A stretch of 41,938 nucleotides of DNA from Halothece sp964463655 (GCA_964463655.1 CAYXDG010000025.1:1-41938), one strand, 5' to 3'; counted from the stretch's first letter, positions 15,849 to 25,445 are shown. Program-made: numbers and translations. The notes: generated from the sequence alone by a model not told the origin.

Positions 15849-18800
15849 ATGACTCCCCAAGTTGGAATGCTTGCCACGGTTCGCAACCGTCGCGCGATTG
15901 TTACCGCAGTAAATGAATTTGACGGTGCAGAAGAAGGACGACTACACCTAGTTCGCCTAGAATATACCGATACTGACGGAAAGCCTGAAGAAACTCTTAT
16001 CTGGGAACGGGAAGTTAATTCCACTTTACAAGAACCAACTGCATTACCTCATGTCGCTGACCAGCCTCCTATGTCCATAGCTGATTTTGAAGCAATGCAA
16101 CGGGCTACCCGTTGGACAGCACTTTCTCCTTTTATCAATCCAGAACGGAGTCAACCCCTAAAACATCCTCCCATTGCTTCTCCATTTTTTGGGGCTGTAC
16201 AAGTGGAAGATTTTCAACTAATTCCGTTATTGAGATCGATGCAGAGTCAACGTATTTCTCTTCTTTTAGCAGATGATGTGGGACTCGGAAAAACCATTGA
16301 AGCGGGATTAATTTTAACTGAACTCCTGATTCGGCGACGGATTCGACGAGTTTTAATTCTCTCTCCAGCAGCGTTACGCAAACAATGGCAACAAGAGATG
16401 AAGACTAAGTTTTCTTTGCCATTTGAAGTAGTTGATCGAGCGGAAACCCATCAACTGCAAAAACATTTGGGACTCGATGCGAATCCTTGGCGAACCTATT
16501 CCCGAATTGTCACCTCTTATCATTATCTGCGACAACCTGACGTTTTAGAACAGTTTCGGTCCGCTTGTCAGCAACCCGAAGGATCAGCACAATTACCCTG
16601 GGACTTATTAATTGTTGATGAAGCACATAATCTCATGCCAGCTAACTTTGGTGAAGATAGTGATCTTTCCAAAATGTTACGCTCGATTTCTCCTTGGTTT
16701 GAACACAAGTTATTTTTAACCGCTACGCCTCACAATGGGCATACCCGTTGTTTTTCTGGATTACTCGAACAACTTGATCCTGTTTGCTTTAGCCAAACTA
16801 GCGATCTGACAGAAGCCCAACAGCAACGCATTCCAGAAGTTGTCATTCGTCGCCTAAAACGGGACATTAACCATCAGGATAAGGAAGAGGGTCGCACTCC
16901 TCGTTTCAGCGATCGCTTTACTAAACCTGTTCCCCTTTATTTTGGCAGTGAAGAACGGCGTTTATCTCTTGCTTTTGGTGAATTTCGTCAAGCCGTTAAA
17001 CAGTTGATTGCTTCTTCACCAAAGTCAGAACAACTTGCAGGCGCGTTCGCTATTGAAGTCCTAAATAAACGATTATTATCTTGTCCCTACACCTTTGCTC
17101 AATCTTGGTATCGTTTTCAAGAAGGGGTGAAACAAACTGAACCTGCGACCGTTTCATCAGTACAAGCGGCTCAAAGGGCAGTCAACGAAGATATTGATGA
17201 TGACCTCGAAACGGAAGGGCGCTTACAATATGCGGCAAAAACCGTTGGAAGTTGGCTTAAACCGCTAATCCCTCACTTGGAAACAGAAGTCGCTAAAATG
17301 GATCAGGCGTTGCAACAATTGGGCTTAATTCCAGAAGAAGACCATTTGCCCAACCCGATCATTGATGAACGCTGGGAAAAACTTCTGAAGGTCATTCAAA
17401 CTAACTTGCGGTCTGGAAAACAATGGCTAAGGGAAGAACGGTTAGTTATCTTTACCGAATATAAAACGACTCTGGACTATCTAGAACGCCGTCTGCAACA
17501 ACAGTTTCCTGAAGACCCCTCGCCGATTAAAGTGTTATACGGGGGACTAGAGGATGCCGAGCGCGAGGAAATTAAACAAGCATTTAATGATGCTAATGAT
17601 CCCATCCGTATCCTTGTCGCTACTGATGCTGCTTCAGAAGGACTCAATCTCCAAGAAACCGCTCATCTGGTTTTGCATTATGATATCCCTTGGAATCCAG
17701 CACGGTTAGATCAACGAAATGGACGGTTAGACCGTCACGGACAAGCCCAAGATGTTATTGTCTTTCACTTTACCAGTGATGATGATGCGGATATCAGGTT
17801 TTTATCGCGGGTGGTTGAGAAAGTAAATGCCATTCGAGAAGATTTAGGATCAATGGGAGAAGTATTTGATGCAGCTTTCCAACGTCGATTTAGTGATCTC
17901 CAAGATACAGAATTAATTGTACAAGATATCGAGCAAGCAGTTAACGCCCGTCAACAAAAAGCTCAAGTTCCTAGTGAGAACACATGGGAAACAGCGAAAG
18001 AACAAGAATCCAGCTTAAAAGAACTTGAGGAAGAACTGGATTTGTCCCCAGAAACGTTACGAGCTACCTTAGAACAAGCATTAGGCATTGGGATAGGATA
18101 TCCTCGCTTAGAAGAAGCAGATGAGAAGGGGCGATCGCGCCTCTGTTCTCCGCTTCCTCCTTCTTGGGAACCCTTGATTGATGACCATCTGCGCTTGGAT
18201 TCCAAAAAGTTGCCATATCTGGTTTTTGACCCAAACCACTTTATCGAAAACCGCAATGGTCGTCCAGTTTTTCGCTCTTCTAAAGATACGGTATTGCTTC
18301 ATCTTGGGCATCCTTTATTTCAAGCTGCTTTATCTCGATTTGCTAGGGCTAGATTTCCGAGTACAACTGATAATGACAATGTTACTCGTTGGACAGTACG
18401 ATATGGAGAAATTCCAGATGGAGTTGATGCTTTATTGTTATTAACTGTGGAAGAACTTGCCGTCAATGAGTTGCGAGAACCTTTCCATCATTGGGTGCGA
18501 ACAGTACGCTATCCTATTTTTAATGGGGAATTGGGTACAGCCTTGCCGCATCTTCCGCCTGTTCACGATAATCCGAGTCCTCAACCAGTGAAAGCCGATG
18601 ACATTGAACAATGCCAAGATTTATGGGATGAAGTGGAATTAGAGGTAAAAGAAGTTTTGAACCAGCTAGGGCAGCAGTTGACTCAACAGTTGGAAACGGA
18701 ACTGGACAGCCAAAGTAAAAGCGCGATCGCGCTGGAAAAAGAACGATTTCAAAAGCGCATCACGGAAGTAAAAAAAGCGATGCAACAAACCAGTATTCAC

Positions 18801-19070
18801 AAGCTGGAAAAAGAGCGCGATCAGTTATTGAAAGAAATGCAGCAGATTTCTCTGTTTCAAGAAGAAACCCGTACTCAACAAGAAAGATTGCAGAATTTAC
18901 AAGAAGAACTCAAACGTCGAACCCATCATTATGAAACTTTACTAGAAAGATTGAAAATGGAGCGCGATCGCGTGATTAACAAAATGTTGCCCAAACGCTA
19001 TCGTCTGCGGTCAACCGCTCAAGTTTTCCCCGTTACTGTTGAAATTCGGTTGCGCGATTATTTAGAATAA
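15849..19070 (+). CDS. SNF2/DEAH-type helicase of the DrmD kind (phage-defence ATPase)
   Basis: The 1073-residue protein has a complete superfamily 2 motor: Q-like region before residue 130, Walker A ADDVGLGKTIEAG (about 141-153), LSPAALRKQWQQEM (Ia), DEAH at about 257-260 in LLIVDEAHNL, LTATPHNGH (III), and the C-terminal lobe with VIFTEYKTTLDYLE, ATDAASEGLNLQE (V) and RLDQRNGRLDRHGQ (VI). A charged coiled-coil stretch follows (about 930-1050). The motif pattern and length suit DrmD, the SNF2-like helicase of class 1 DISARM, and its position upstream of a giant methyltransferase supports this. Related RapA-like helicases cannot be excluded. It has its own likely promoter and overlaps the convergent mazF-like gene by 9 bases. 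Confidence 0.8.
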   Translation: MTPQVGMLATVRNRRAIVTAVNEFDGAEEGRLHLVRLEYTDTDGKPEETLIWEREVNSTLQEPTALPHVADQPPMSIADFEAMQRATRWTALSPFINPERSQPLKHPPIASPFFGAVQVEDFQLIPLLRSMQSQRISLLLADDVGLGKTIEAGLILTELLIRRRIRRVLILSPAALRKQWQQEMKTKFSLPFEVVDRAETHQLQKHLGLDANPWRTYSRIVTSYHYLRQPDVLEQFRSACQQPEGSAQLPWDLLIVDEAHNLMPANFGEDSDLSKMLRSISPWFEHKLFLTATPHNGHTRCFSGLLEQLDPVCFSQTSDLTEAQQQRIPEVVIRRLKRDINHQDKEEGRTPRFSDRFTKPVPLYFGSEERRLSLAFGEFRQAVKQLIASSPKSEQLAGAFAIEVLNKRLLSCPYTFAQSWYRFQEGVKQTEPATVSSVQAAQRAVNEDIDDDLETEGRLQYAAKTVGSWLKPLIPHLETEVAKMDQALQQLGLIPEEDHLPNPIIDERWEKLLKVIQTNLRSGKQWLREERLVIFTEYKTTLDYLERRLQQQFPEDPSPIKVLYGGLEDAEREEIKQAFNDANDPIRILVATDAASEGLNLQETAHLVLHYDIPWNPARLDQRNGRLDRHGQAQDVIVFHFTSDDDADIRFLSRVVEKVNAIREDLGSMGEVFDAAFQRRFSDLQDTELIVQDIEQAVNARQQKAQVPSENTWETAKEQESSLKELEEELDLSPETLRATLEQALGIGIGYPRLEEADEKGRSRLCSPLPPSWEPLIDDHLRLDSKKLPYLVFDPNHFIENRNGRPVFRSSKDTVLLHLGHPLFQAALSRFARARFPSTTDNDNVTRWTVRYGEIPDGVDALLLLTVEELAVNELREPFHHWVRTVRYPIFNGELGTALPHLPPVHDNPSPQPVKADDIEQCQDLWDEVELEVKEVLNQLGQQLTQQLETELDSQSKSAIALEKERFQKRITEVKKAMQQTSIHKLEKERDQLLKEMQQISLFQEETRTQQERLQNLQEELKRRTHHYETLLERLKMERDRVINKMLPKRYRLRSTAQVFPVTVEIRLRDYLE

Positions 19071-19421
19071 ACCAACTGCAATTTTGATGGCAGTTTGGAT
19101 TTTGCTTAGAGAATCTTGGCTAATAATGCCATAGGGACTTTGTTCCAGATAACGCTTAGCGATTGTCGTAATCAGGTCGCACATCGCCACCGAATCAGCC
19201 TCTAATCCTCCTTCTCCTCTTCCTACCAGTGGACGACAGGGGTTGCTACTAGCAGTAAAAATATCGGAAGAAAAGGGAACAACCAACACAGTAGAACTGT
19301 ATTGATTACGGAGATCAATAGAAACTACCACAACAGGACGCTTTTTTGTATCTCCAGACTGGCGCAACGCCTTACTTAAATAGACTTCGCCTTGACGAGG
19401 AAACTGGGGAAAGAGAGTCAT
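19062..19421 (-). CDS. MazF/PemK-family toxin (mRNA endoribonuclease)
   Basis: The 119-residue product carries PemK/MazF hallmarks: RQGEVYLSKAL, KKRPVVVVSIDLRNQYSST (the RPVVVVS core), VVPFSSDI and GLEADSVAMCDLITTIAKRY. Members cut mRNA at short motifs and stop growth when their antitoxin decays. Its ATG overlaps the antitoxin stop by four bases (translational coupling), with the antitoxin first, the usual order. Its 3' end overlaps the 3' end of the DrmD-like helicase by 9 bases, tail to tail. All core segments are present, so it may be active. Confidence 0.85.
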   Translation of the reverse strand: MTLFPQFPRQGEVYLSKALRQSGDTKKRPVVVVSIDLRNQYSSTVLVVPFSSDIFTASSNPCRPLVGRGEGGLEADSVAMCDLITTIAKRYLEQSPYGIISQDSLSKIQTAIKIAVGLF

Positions 19422-19690
19422 TTTTGTAAAGAGCGATCGCTATCTTCCCAAAAGATCATTGCAGCCTCCTGTGTTTGATCAGCCCAGAAAGATTCTTCTT
19501 CAATATCTCTCTGAGAACAGTTTTCGTAAAACGATCGCAGTTGGTTTTCAATTTGTTGTTTTCGCCAGAGACGCAATGCTTCTTCCACCGCCGCTGAACG
19601 ATTGTTGCTCAACCGATCCACTTCTTGGAGTAAAGAAGTATCGACAGTAATAGTGATGCGTTGCTTTGGAGATGAGGAAGGAGAAGACAT
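19418..19690 (-). CDS. Ribbon-helix-helix antitoxin paired with the MazF-like toxin
   Basis: The 90-residue protein has an N-terminal ribbon-helix-helix DNA-binding motif: QRITITVDTSLLQEVDRLS (strand and first helix) and NRSAAVEEALRLWRKQQIE (second helix). The acidic C-terminal half (QRDIEEESFWADQTQEAAM) would bind and block the toxin. Antitoxins of this sort repress their own promoter, which here lies in the 123-base gap that also contains the promoter of the divergent methyltransferase gene. Confidence 0.82.
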   Translation of the reverse strand: MSSPSSSPKQRITITVDTSLLQEVDRLSNNRSAAVEEALRLWRKQQIENQLRSFYENCSQRDIEEESFWADQTQEAAMIFWEDSDRSLQK

Positions 19691-19813
19691 TGTGTTAATT
19701 TTTGGCGTTAGTAAGAGGAATTATCATACTTTTATTCTTATTTTAAGTCAGTTTAAGTTAAAATGCAATAGAATCGCCCAAACCCAAGCCTTCCTGTTAC
19801 CGAATCAATAAAA
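19691..19813. promoter_or_regulatory. Shared divergent control region of the antitoxin and methyltransferase genes
   Basis: This 123-base gap separates two genes read outwards. It contains the direct repeat TTTAAGT (about 19742 and 19752) and AT-rich stretches suitable for promoters. No strong Shine-Dalgarno precedes ATG 19814. A ribbon-helix-helix antitoxin binding here could affect both directions, which is inference. Confidence 0.4.
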
Positions 19814-22800
19814 ATGACCGCACTTATTCGCTCCCCAAAATCCTCCCCAGAAACCGTTGACCACTATTCTTGGTGGGCAAGTCTCAAACATGGGGGACTC
19901 CTCATCTCTCCTGCCAAACTCAATGAGTTTTTCCCTACTACCACAACAGATGCCCTTCCTCAGTATCGAGAAGATCAACTGCGGCGAGAAGTGACACGCT
20001 TCCGCAGCGAAAATACAAACCTCGGAGCATTACTCGACACCGTACTAGAAACCGTTTTAGAACTAGATAAGCAAGGATGGAAAAAAGCAAATCAGGTAGA
20101 GTCGCAATGGTCATATATCAGTCTTACAGGAGAACGAATTAAACCACAACGGATTTGGTTAAACCCCAACAGCGCCACCTTACCTGTTTTCACCTGTGAA
20201 GACACAAAAATTGGCATCGGTCGAGGAAAACGGTCAGTTTCTCGCGTTATTGAGTGGTTACGGAAAGCCAAAGAAAAAATCGCCCTCTTAACCAACGGAC
20301 GACAATGGCGGTTGATTCACGCGGGAACGGATTATGATGCTTGGTGTGAGTGGGATATTGACTTTTGGTTTGAACAAGGAAACGCGGCACAACAAGTAAC
20401 AGCGTTGCGGTTATTATTGGGAAAAGAAGCCTTAACCGTTCCTGCTGCGAATACAGACAGCCCCTTAATCAAAGCCATACAAGCCTCACGGGAAGGACAA
20501 GCAGAACTCTCCGACACATTAGGAGAACGAGTCCGTCAAGCAGTAGAACTCCTTATTCAGAAATCAAACTTAGACACTGCTTCCCTTCAAGATTTACAGA
20601 TTAACAACCGACACATTTATATTGCAGCCAGTCGGATGGTTATGCGTTGTGTCGTCATCCTATTTGCCGAAGCGCGGAATCTTTTACCGAGGGATAACCC
20701 CATCTACAACAGCGCTTACAGTCTTCAGGGATTGCGAGAAGAACTAGACAAACCAAGTACCGAACGGCTTAGGAATAGCTATAGTGCATTTCCTCGCCTT
20801 CTCGCCCTCTTCCGTTTAGTGTATAAAGGTTGCGCTCATGAATCCATGCCCATTCATTGTTATGGTGGCGGACTATTTGCTTCAGGAGAGGAAGAAGCTA
20901 ATGATCCCATTTTACGCGCATTATTCCTGTTGGAAAATAGCCAAAATTCCCCCTCAGATTTAGTTGTTCACCAGATATTAAAATTATTAACTCGCAGTAA
21001 GGTAAAAGTCCGTCAGGGACGACAAAATACTTGGGTAGAAGCGCCTGTTGACTTTTCTGACTTATCTTCTGAATATATTGGCATTCTCTACGAAGGATTA
21101 CTAGACTTTGAACTGCGTCAAGCGGACGAAGATGACCCGATTATTTTCCTTAACTTGGGAAATCAACCTGCCCTTCCCTTACAACGCCTCGAAGGAATGG
21201 ATAATAACGCATTAGCCAGTTTAGTGGAGAAACTCAAACAAAAGGCAAAATCAGAGACAACAGAAGACGAAGAAGAAACCGAAGCAGATATCTCTGACGA
21301 CGAAGCAGGAGAAGAGGAAGAAGCAGAAACAATTGAAACCGAAACTGAACTAACGCCAGAAACTTTAATCGAAGATGGGGATATAGTAGCACAACTGCGC
21401 GATCGAGCTAAACAATGGGCAATCAAAGCGGTAAAAGCAGGAAAATTAGTCCCTAAGCCCAAAAGCAAAAAGCAAGAGAAACAGAAAGAATACGAGCATC
21501 AGGTGGAGAAAGTTGCCGAAAAACTGATTGCTCGCATTATTCTACCTGAACAATGGTTTCTCGTTCGTTGGGGAGGAACGCGCAAAGGGTCTGGAACTTT
21601 CTACACCCGTCCTCAGTTAGCAGTTCCCACCGTTCAACGCACCTTATTTCCCCTTGCTTACGATACCGATACAGAACTCCCCAAAACACCTGCTGAGATT
21701 TTAGAGTTAAAAGTCTGTGATCCCGCTTGTGGGTCAGCGTCCTTTCTGATTGGTGCTTTGCGTTTTTTAGTGGACGCATTATGGCAAAGTTTATTTCATC
21801 ACCAGTGGTTAGCAGAAGACCAAGATAATAACCAAATCATCGTTCAACTTACTGAAGAGAAACGCCCCAGTTGGTTTCGGGAGTGTGTAAAAGATTTTCC
21901 TCTTACTGTAGAAAATGCAGAAGAAGTGGTGAAAGCACGACTCAAACGGTATGTAGTGGAACGTTGTATTTATGGAGTAGATATTAACCCATTAGCCGTT
22001 GAACTAGCGCGGTTATCCTTATGGGTGGAGACGATGGATCAGTCCCTTCCCTTTAGTTTTCTAGACCATAAAATTAAATGTGGAAATGCCTTAATTGGTT
22101 GCTGGTTTGATCGTTTTCAAGATTATCCTGCTATGGCGTGGGAAAGAGAAGGAGGGGATGCCAACCATGACAAGTTTGTTAATCATTTTCGGGAATATGT
22201 TGTAACGCGAGGGAAGAATAAAGGACAACCAACAACAAAAGGTGATAAGTGGACAGCGGCGATTAAAGAGATAAAAAATAATGTCGTCAAGTCAGAACTA
22301 AAAACTATTTTAGAAACTTTAGACCCTAGTAAACCTGCTTTAGTTTATCCCAATTTTGATTTACCGAAACTTCCTGAAGCGATCCATGATGAAGCATTGA
22401 ACATCTTTGAGGAGTTACATAATTTACCTGTTTATGACTCGGAAGAAAGAGAACGACGCTATCGGGAAAAGATTGAAGGCAGTGAAGCAATTAAACGGTT
22501 AAAGTTTGCGTTTGATACTTGGTGCGCCGTGTGGTTTTGGTCAGGAGAAACGATTGATTTTGCGCCAACACCAGCGAAGTTTTTTGATCCGCCAACGGAA
22601 ACCAGAGAGATTATTCAAGACTTAGCGAATCATTATCAGTTTTTCCATTGGGAATTAGAATTTCCTGATGTGTTTGCCAGTGAAAATGGCGGGTTTGATG
22701 GAATAGTTGCTAATCCTCCTTGGGAAATTAAAAAGCCCAACTCAATGGAATTTTTCTCAAATATTGATCCACTTTATCGCACTTATGGCAAGCAAGAAGC

Positions 22801-24883
22801 CTTAAATAAACAGCAGGAATACTTCAATAATGATCCGCAAATTGAGAAAGATTGGTTAGCGTATTGTGCGGAGTTAAAAGCGTTATCTAATTGGATAAAA
22901 AATGTTGGGTTTCCCTTTGGTGATCCAGCAGAAGCAGGGGACAATTTTACATTATCGAGGTCGAGAAAAGAAGCGGAATATCTCCATGAATTATGGCGTA
23001 ATCGCAGAAATCAACAAACAGGATATGCGGATGAACGTCATCCTTTCCGTTTTCAAGGATCAGCGGATATCAATACTTATAAAATGTTTTTAGAGTTATC
23101 TCTGCTGTTATTATCTGAAAAAGGACGGTTTGGGATGATTGTTCCTTCTGGAATTTACACAGATAAAGGCGCAACGGTCTTAAGAACAGAGTTTTTATTT
23201 CATAATCAATGGGACTTGCTTTTTGGTTTAATTAATTGGAACAAGATTTTTACTTCGGTTTACTATCGCTTTAAATTTTGTATAAGTATTATTCAAAAAG
23301 GTGGCACTACTAAGCAGATTCAATCAGCTTTTTCTCGTTATCATCTAGAAGACTGGGAAAAAGCGGATCGTTATTTATTACCTTATTCTAAAACCCAAGT
23401 TGAAAAATTTAGCCCTCAATCAAAATCTTTTTTAGAAACTAGAACTAAACGAGATTTAGAGATTGTAGAAAAAATCTACAGTAACAGTGTCTTACTAGGA
23501 GATGATAGCCCATCAGGTTGGGGAATACAGTATGCTAGAGAATTTGACATGACGAATGATTCTAAACTGTTTCCACCACGTCCGAAATGGGAAAATAAAG
23601 GTTATCATCCTGATGAATATGGTCACTGGTTAAAAGGAAATTGGCAACCTTATTCGGGTTCAACTTCTATTTTAGAACATCCACAGGGATTAGTTTTATC
23701 GGCTGATGGAACATCGGGAATTAACATTGATGAGGTTGAAGATATTGCTTTACCTTTGTATGAAGGACGGATGATCAGTCAATTTGATTTTAGTGAAAAG
23801 GGTTGGGTTAGCGGTAAAGGAAGAAGTGCAGTTTGGCGCGATATCCCTTGGGAAAATAAAGCCATTGAACCTCAGTTTCTGATGAGTTTAGAAGATTGTA
23901 CTTCTAATATAGATTTAGGTTTAAAAGTGCCAGTGATGAATATTGGAAGTGCTACTAATGCGAGAACAATGGTGGGAGCAGTCGTCAGGGATTTTCCTTG
24001 TAATCATTCCCTTAACCCGATACGGGCTATGAGTCGAGAAGTCTCTATAATTTTATCTTCTGTACTAAACTCAATAGTATTTGATTATAATTTACGTGCA
24101 AGATTAGGGGGATTAAATATAAGTTTTTTTGTACTAAATGAAACTGCTGTTGTTTCAGGTTATAAACAATTAACTAACTCACTTCTTAAATATACTGCCT
24201 CTTTGTCAATGATTAGTTATTTATTTGCAAGAGACTGGATATATTTAAAGGAAAAATTTTTTGCAGAAAATACTATTAACAAAACCTTACCATCACTTTG
24301 GGCGGTCACCACTAATGAACGTTTACGTTTACGCTGTATCATTGATGCTGTCATAGCTGAATTATATGGACTTTCGTGGGAAGATTTTGCTTGGATACTT
24401 CAAAATAGTGACCAATCCCAAAGCAATTTAAATAACAGTGATTTTTACCGTACCCTAGACCCGAAAGGTTTCTGGCGAGTGGATAAAGAAAAAGACCCCG
24501 AACTGCGTCACACTGTCCTCTCTCTAATTGCATTCCATGACCTGAAACGTTTAGGACTCGAAACCTTCCTCAACCTCAACGATGGAGAAGGGTGGATGTT
24601 GCCTGATACACTCACTTTAGCAGACTATGGCTTAGGACACGACGATCGCGCCAAACAACCGCAACCTGTCGTCTCTAGACTGGGAGACAGATATCTCCCT
24701 TGGCAACTGGAAGGAACACCCGAACAATCTTGGGAGGAATGCGAAAGACACGCAGCAAACCTGCGACAATTATTAGGAGAAACCCCAAAAGCCTTTAATG
24801 AAGAATCTTCAGATAAAGGTTATCAAAGTGAGAAACAACTGAAATTATTACAAGAGGATAATGAGCAATTAGACTTGTTTTAG
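19814..24883 (+). CDS. Giant N6-adenine-type DNA methyltransferase (DrmMI / Eco57I-like)
   Basis: The 1689-residue protein contains a class I SAM-dependent methyltransferase core: motif I KVCDPACGSASFLIGALRF (Asp about 636), a motif II region VERCIYGVDINPLAVELARL, and the catalytic NPPW at about 967-970 in FDGIVANPPWEI, the signature of gamma-type adenine methylases. The N-terminal ~250 residues include LTNGRQWRLIHAG, a segment seen near the nuclease or accessory regions of type I and IIG enzymes, but I see no clear PD-ExK set. An acidic linker (about 478-525, TTEDEEETEADISDDEAGEE) joins it to the core; the C-terminal ~600 residues probably hold target recognition. It would mark host DNA for the neighbouring helicases. 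Size and context favour DrmMI; a BREX PglX or type IIG enzyme is less likely without pglZ. Confidence 0.85.
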   Translation: MTALIRSPKSSPETVDHYSWWASLKHGGLLISPAKLNEFFPTTTTDALPQYREDQLRREVTRFRSENTNLGALLDTVLETVLELDKQGWKKANQVESQWSYISLTGERIKPQRIWLNPNSATLPVFTCEDTKIGIGRGKRSVSRVIEWLRKAKEKIALLTNGRQWRLIHAGTDYDAWCEWDIDFWFEQGNAAQQVTALRLLLGKEALTVPAANTDSPLIKAIQASREGQAELSDTLGERVRQAVELLIQKSNLDTASLQDLQINNRHIYIAASRMVMRCVVILFAEARNLLPRDNPIYNSAYSLQGLREELDKPSTERLRNSYSAFPRLLALFRLVYKGCAHESMPIHCYGGGLFASGEEEANDPILRALFLLENSQNSPSDLVVHQILKLLTRSKVKVRQGRQNTWVEAPVDFSDLSSEYIGILYEGLLDFELRQADEDDPIIFLNLGNQPALPLQRLEGMDNNALASLVEKLKQKAKSETTEDEEETEADISDDEAGEEEEAETIETETELTPETLIEDGDIVAQLRDRAKQWAIKAVKAGKLVPKPKSKKQEKQKEYEHQVEKVAEKLIARIILPEQWFLVRWGGTRKGSGTFYTRPQLAVPTVQRTLFPLAYDTDTELPKTPAEILELKVCDPACGSASFLIGALRFLVDALWQSLFHHQWLAEDQDNNQIIVQLTEEKRPSWFRECVKDFPLTVENAEEVVKARLKRYVVERCIYGVDINPLAVELARLSLWVETMDQSLPFSFLDHKIKCGNALIGCWFDRFQDYPAMAWEREGGDANHDKFVNHFREYVVTRGKNKGQPTTKGDKWTAAIKEIKNNVVKSELKTILETLDPSKPALVYPNFDLPKLPEAIHDEALNIFEELHNLPVYDSEERERRYREKIEGSEAIKRLKFAFDTWCAVWFWSGETIDFAPTPAKFFDPPTETREIIQDLANHYQFFHWELEFPDVFASENGGFDGIVANPPWEIKKPNSMEFFSNIDPLYRTYGKQEALNKQQEYFNNDPQIEKDWLAYCAELKALSNWIKNVGFPFGDPAEAGDNFTLSRSRKEAEYLHELWRNRRNQQTGYADERHPFRFQGSADINTYKMFLELSLLLLSEKGRFGMIVPSGIYTDKGATVLRTEFLFHNQWDLLFGLINWNKIFTSVYYRFKFCISIIQKGGTTKQIQSAFSRYHLEDWEKADRYLLPYSKTQVEKFSPQSKSFLETRTKRDLEIVEKIYSNSVLLGDDSPSGWGIQYAREFDMTNDSKLFPPRPKWENKGYHPDEYGHWLKGNWQPYSGSTSILEHPQGLVLSADGTSGINIDEVEDIALPLYEGRMISQFDFSEKGWVSGKGRSAVWRDIPWENKAIEPQFLMSLEDCTSNIDLGLKVPVMNIGSATNARTMVGAVVRDFPCNHSLNPIRAMSREVSIILSSVLNSIVFDYNLRARLGGLNISFFVLNETAVVSGYKQLTNSLLKYTASLSMISYLFARDWIYLKEKFFAENTINKTLPSLWAVTTNERLRLRCIIDAVIAELYGLSWEDFAWILQNSDQSQSNLNNSDFYRTLDPKGFWRVDKEKDPELRHTVLSLIAFHDLKRLGLETFLNLNDGEGWMLPDTLTLADYGLGHDDRAKQPQPVVSRLGDRYLPWQLEGTPEQSWEECERHAANLRQLLGETPKAFNEESSDKGYQSEKQLKLLQEDNEQLDLF

Positions 24884-24889
24884 TTTTAT

Positions 24890-24918
24890 CCCCCCAAACC
24901 TCCCTTTGAAAGGGGGGC
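24890..24918. repeat. C-rich/G-rich palindromic repeat after the methyltransferase
   Basis: CCCCCC at 24890-24895 and CTCCCTTT at 24900-24907 face AAAGGGGGG at 24909-24917, so a hairpin can form just after the stop codon. It is similar in style to the repeat at 12238. Without a T-run it is more likely a dispersed repeat than a strong terminator. Confidence 0.5.
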
Positions 24919-24979
24919 TTAAATGGGTCGGTAGGTAGCAGAGTTTTAGGTCTTTAATATAAGATGTGTGTGCAGAGGA

Positions 24980-25288
24980 ATGCTTGAAGTTGAATGGGAC
25001 GAAGGAAAACGTCAAAGTAACCTGCAAAAGCACGGTGTTGATTTTGAAGATATTAAAGCTGTTTTTGAATCAGAAACTACTGTAGAATGGATTGATAATC
25101 GTCGAGATTATGGAGAACAAAGAGTTAATCTTCTAGGAGATATTGCAGGTAAAATATTTTTGATCACCTACACTAAGCGAAATGCAAAATATCGTTTAAT
25201 TAGCGCAAGGAGAGCAAACAGCCGTGAAAGAAGAAAATATTACCAGAGTCTCTTGGGAGGAATGGGAACAAATGAAGGGAAAAACTGA
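24980..25288 (+). CDS. brnT: BrnT-family ribonuclease toxin
   Basis: From ATG 24980 the product is 102 residues and matches BrnT: MLEVEWDEGKRQSNLQKHGV, DFEDIKAVFES, a central YGEQRVNLLGDIAGKIFLIT (typical R-GxxxxR-type strand region) and YRLISARRANSRERRKYY, the conserved basic active-site helix. BrnT has a RelE-like fold and cleaves RNA. An in-frame GTG at 24968 is less likely because AGAGGA lies between it and the ATG. The toxin precedes its antitoxin, as is normal for brnTA, and overlaps it by 65 bases. It lies in the same direction as the two flanking defence genes. Confidence 0.85.
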   Translation: MLEVEWDEGKRQSNLQKHGVDFEDIKAVFESETTVEWIDNRRDYGEQRVNLLGDIAGKIFLITYTKRNAKYRLISARRANSRERRKYYQSLLGGMGTNEGKN

Positions 25289-25445
25289 TTGGGAACGAGT
25301 CAATAACATGACTGAGGAGGAAATTGAGCAGAACGCACTGGATGATCCTGATAGTTATCCTTATACTGAGGAAGAATTAGAGCAAATTGAGCCTGTTGTG
25401 TATCGTGGTTTTGATGCTTGGAGAAAAGCTCATGAAACTGACTGA
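25224..25445 (+). CDS. brnA: BrnA-family antitoxin
   Basis: A 73-residue acidic protein starting at GTG 25224 (VKEENITRVSWEEWEQ is the translated start region, with initiator Met). KTDWERVNNMTEEEIEQNAL and DDPDSYPYTEEELEQIEPVV match the toxin-binding N-terminal portion of BrnA antitoxins. The usual C-terminal ribbon-helix-helix segment is short or degenerate here (YRGFDAWRKAHETD), so autoregulation by DNA binding is uncertain. Coupling to brnT through the overlap is clear. Confidence 0.75.
   Translation: MKEENITRVSWEEWEQMKGKTDWERVNNMTEEEIEQNALDDPDSYPYTEEELEQIEPVVYRGFDAWRKAHETD

Noticed and set aside
21163..21468. Serine-rich minus-strand frame inside the methyltransferase gene
   Set aside because: It is the antisense of the acidic linker; Ser/Val richness follows directly from Asp/Glu codons on the other strand.
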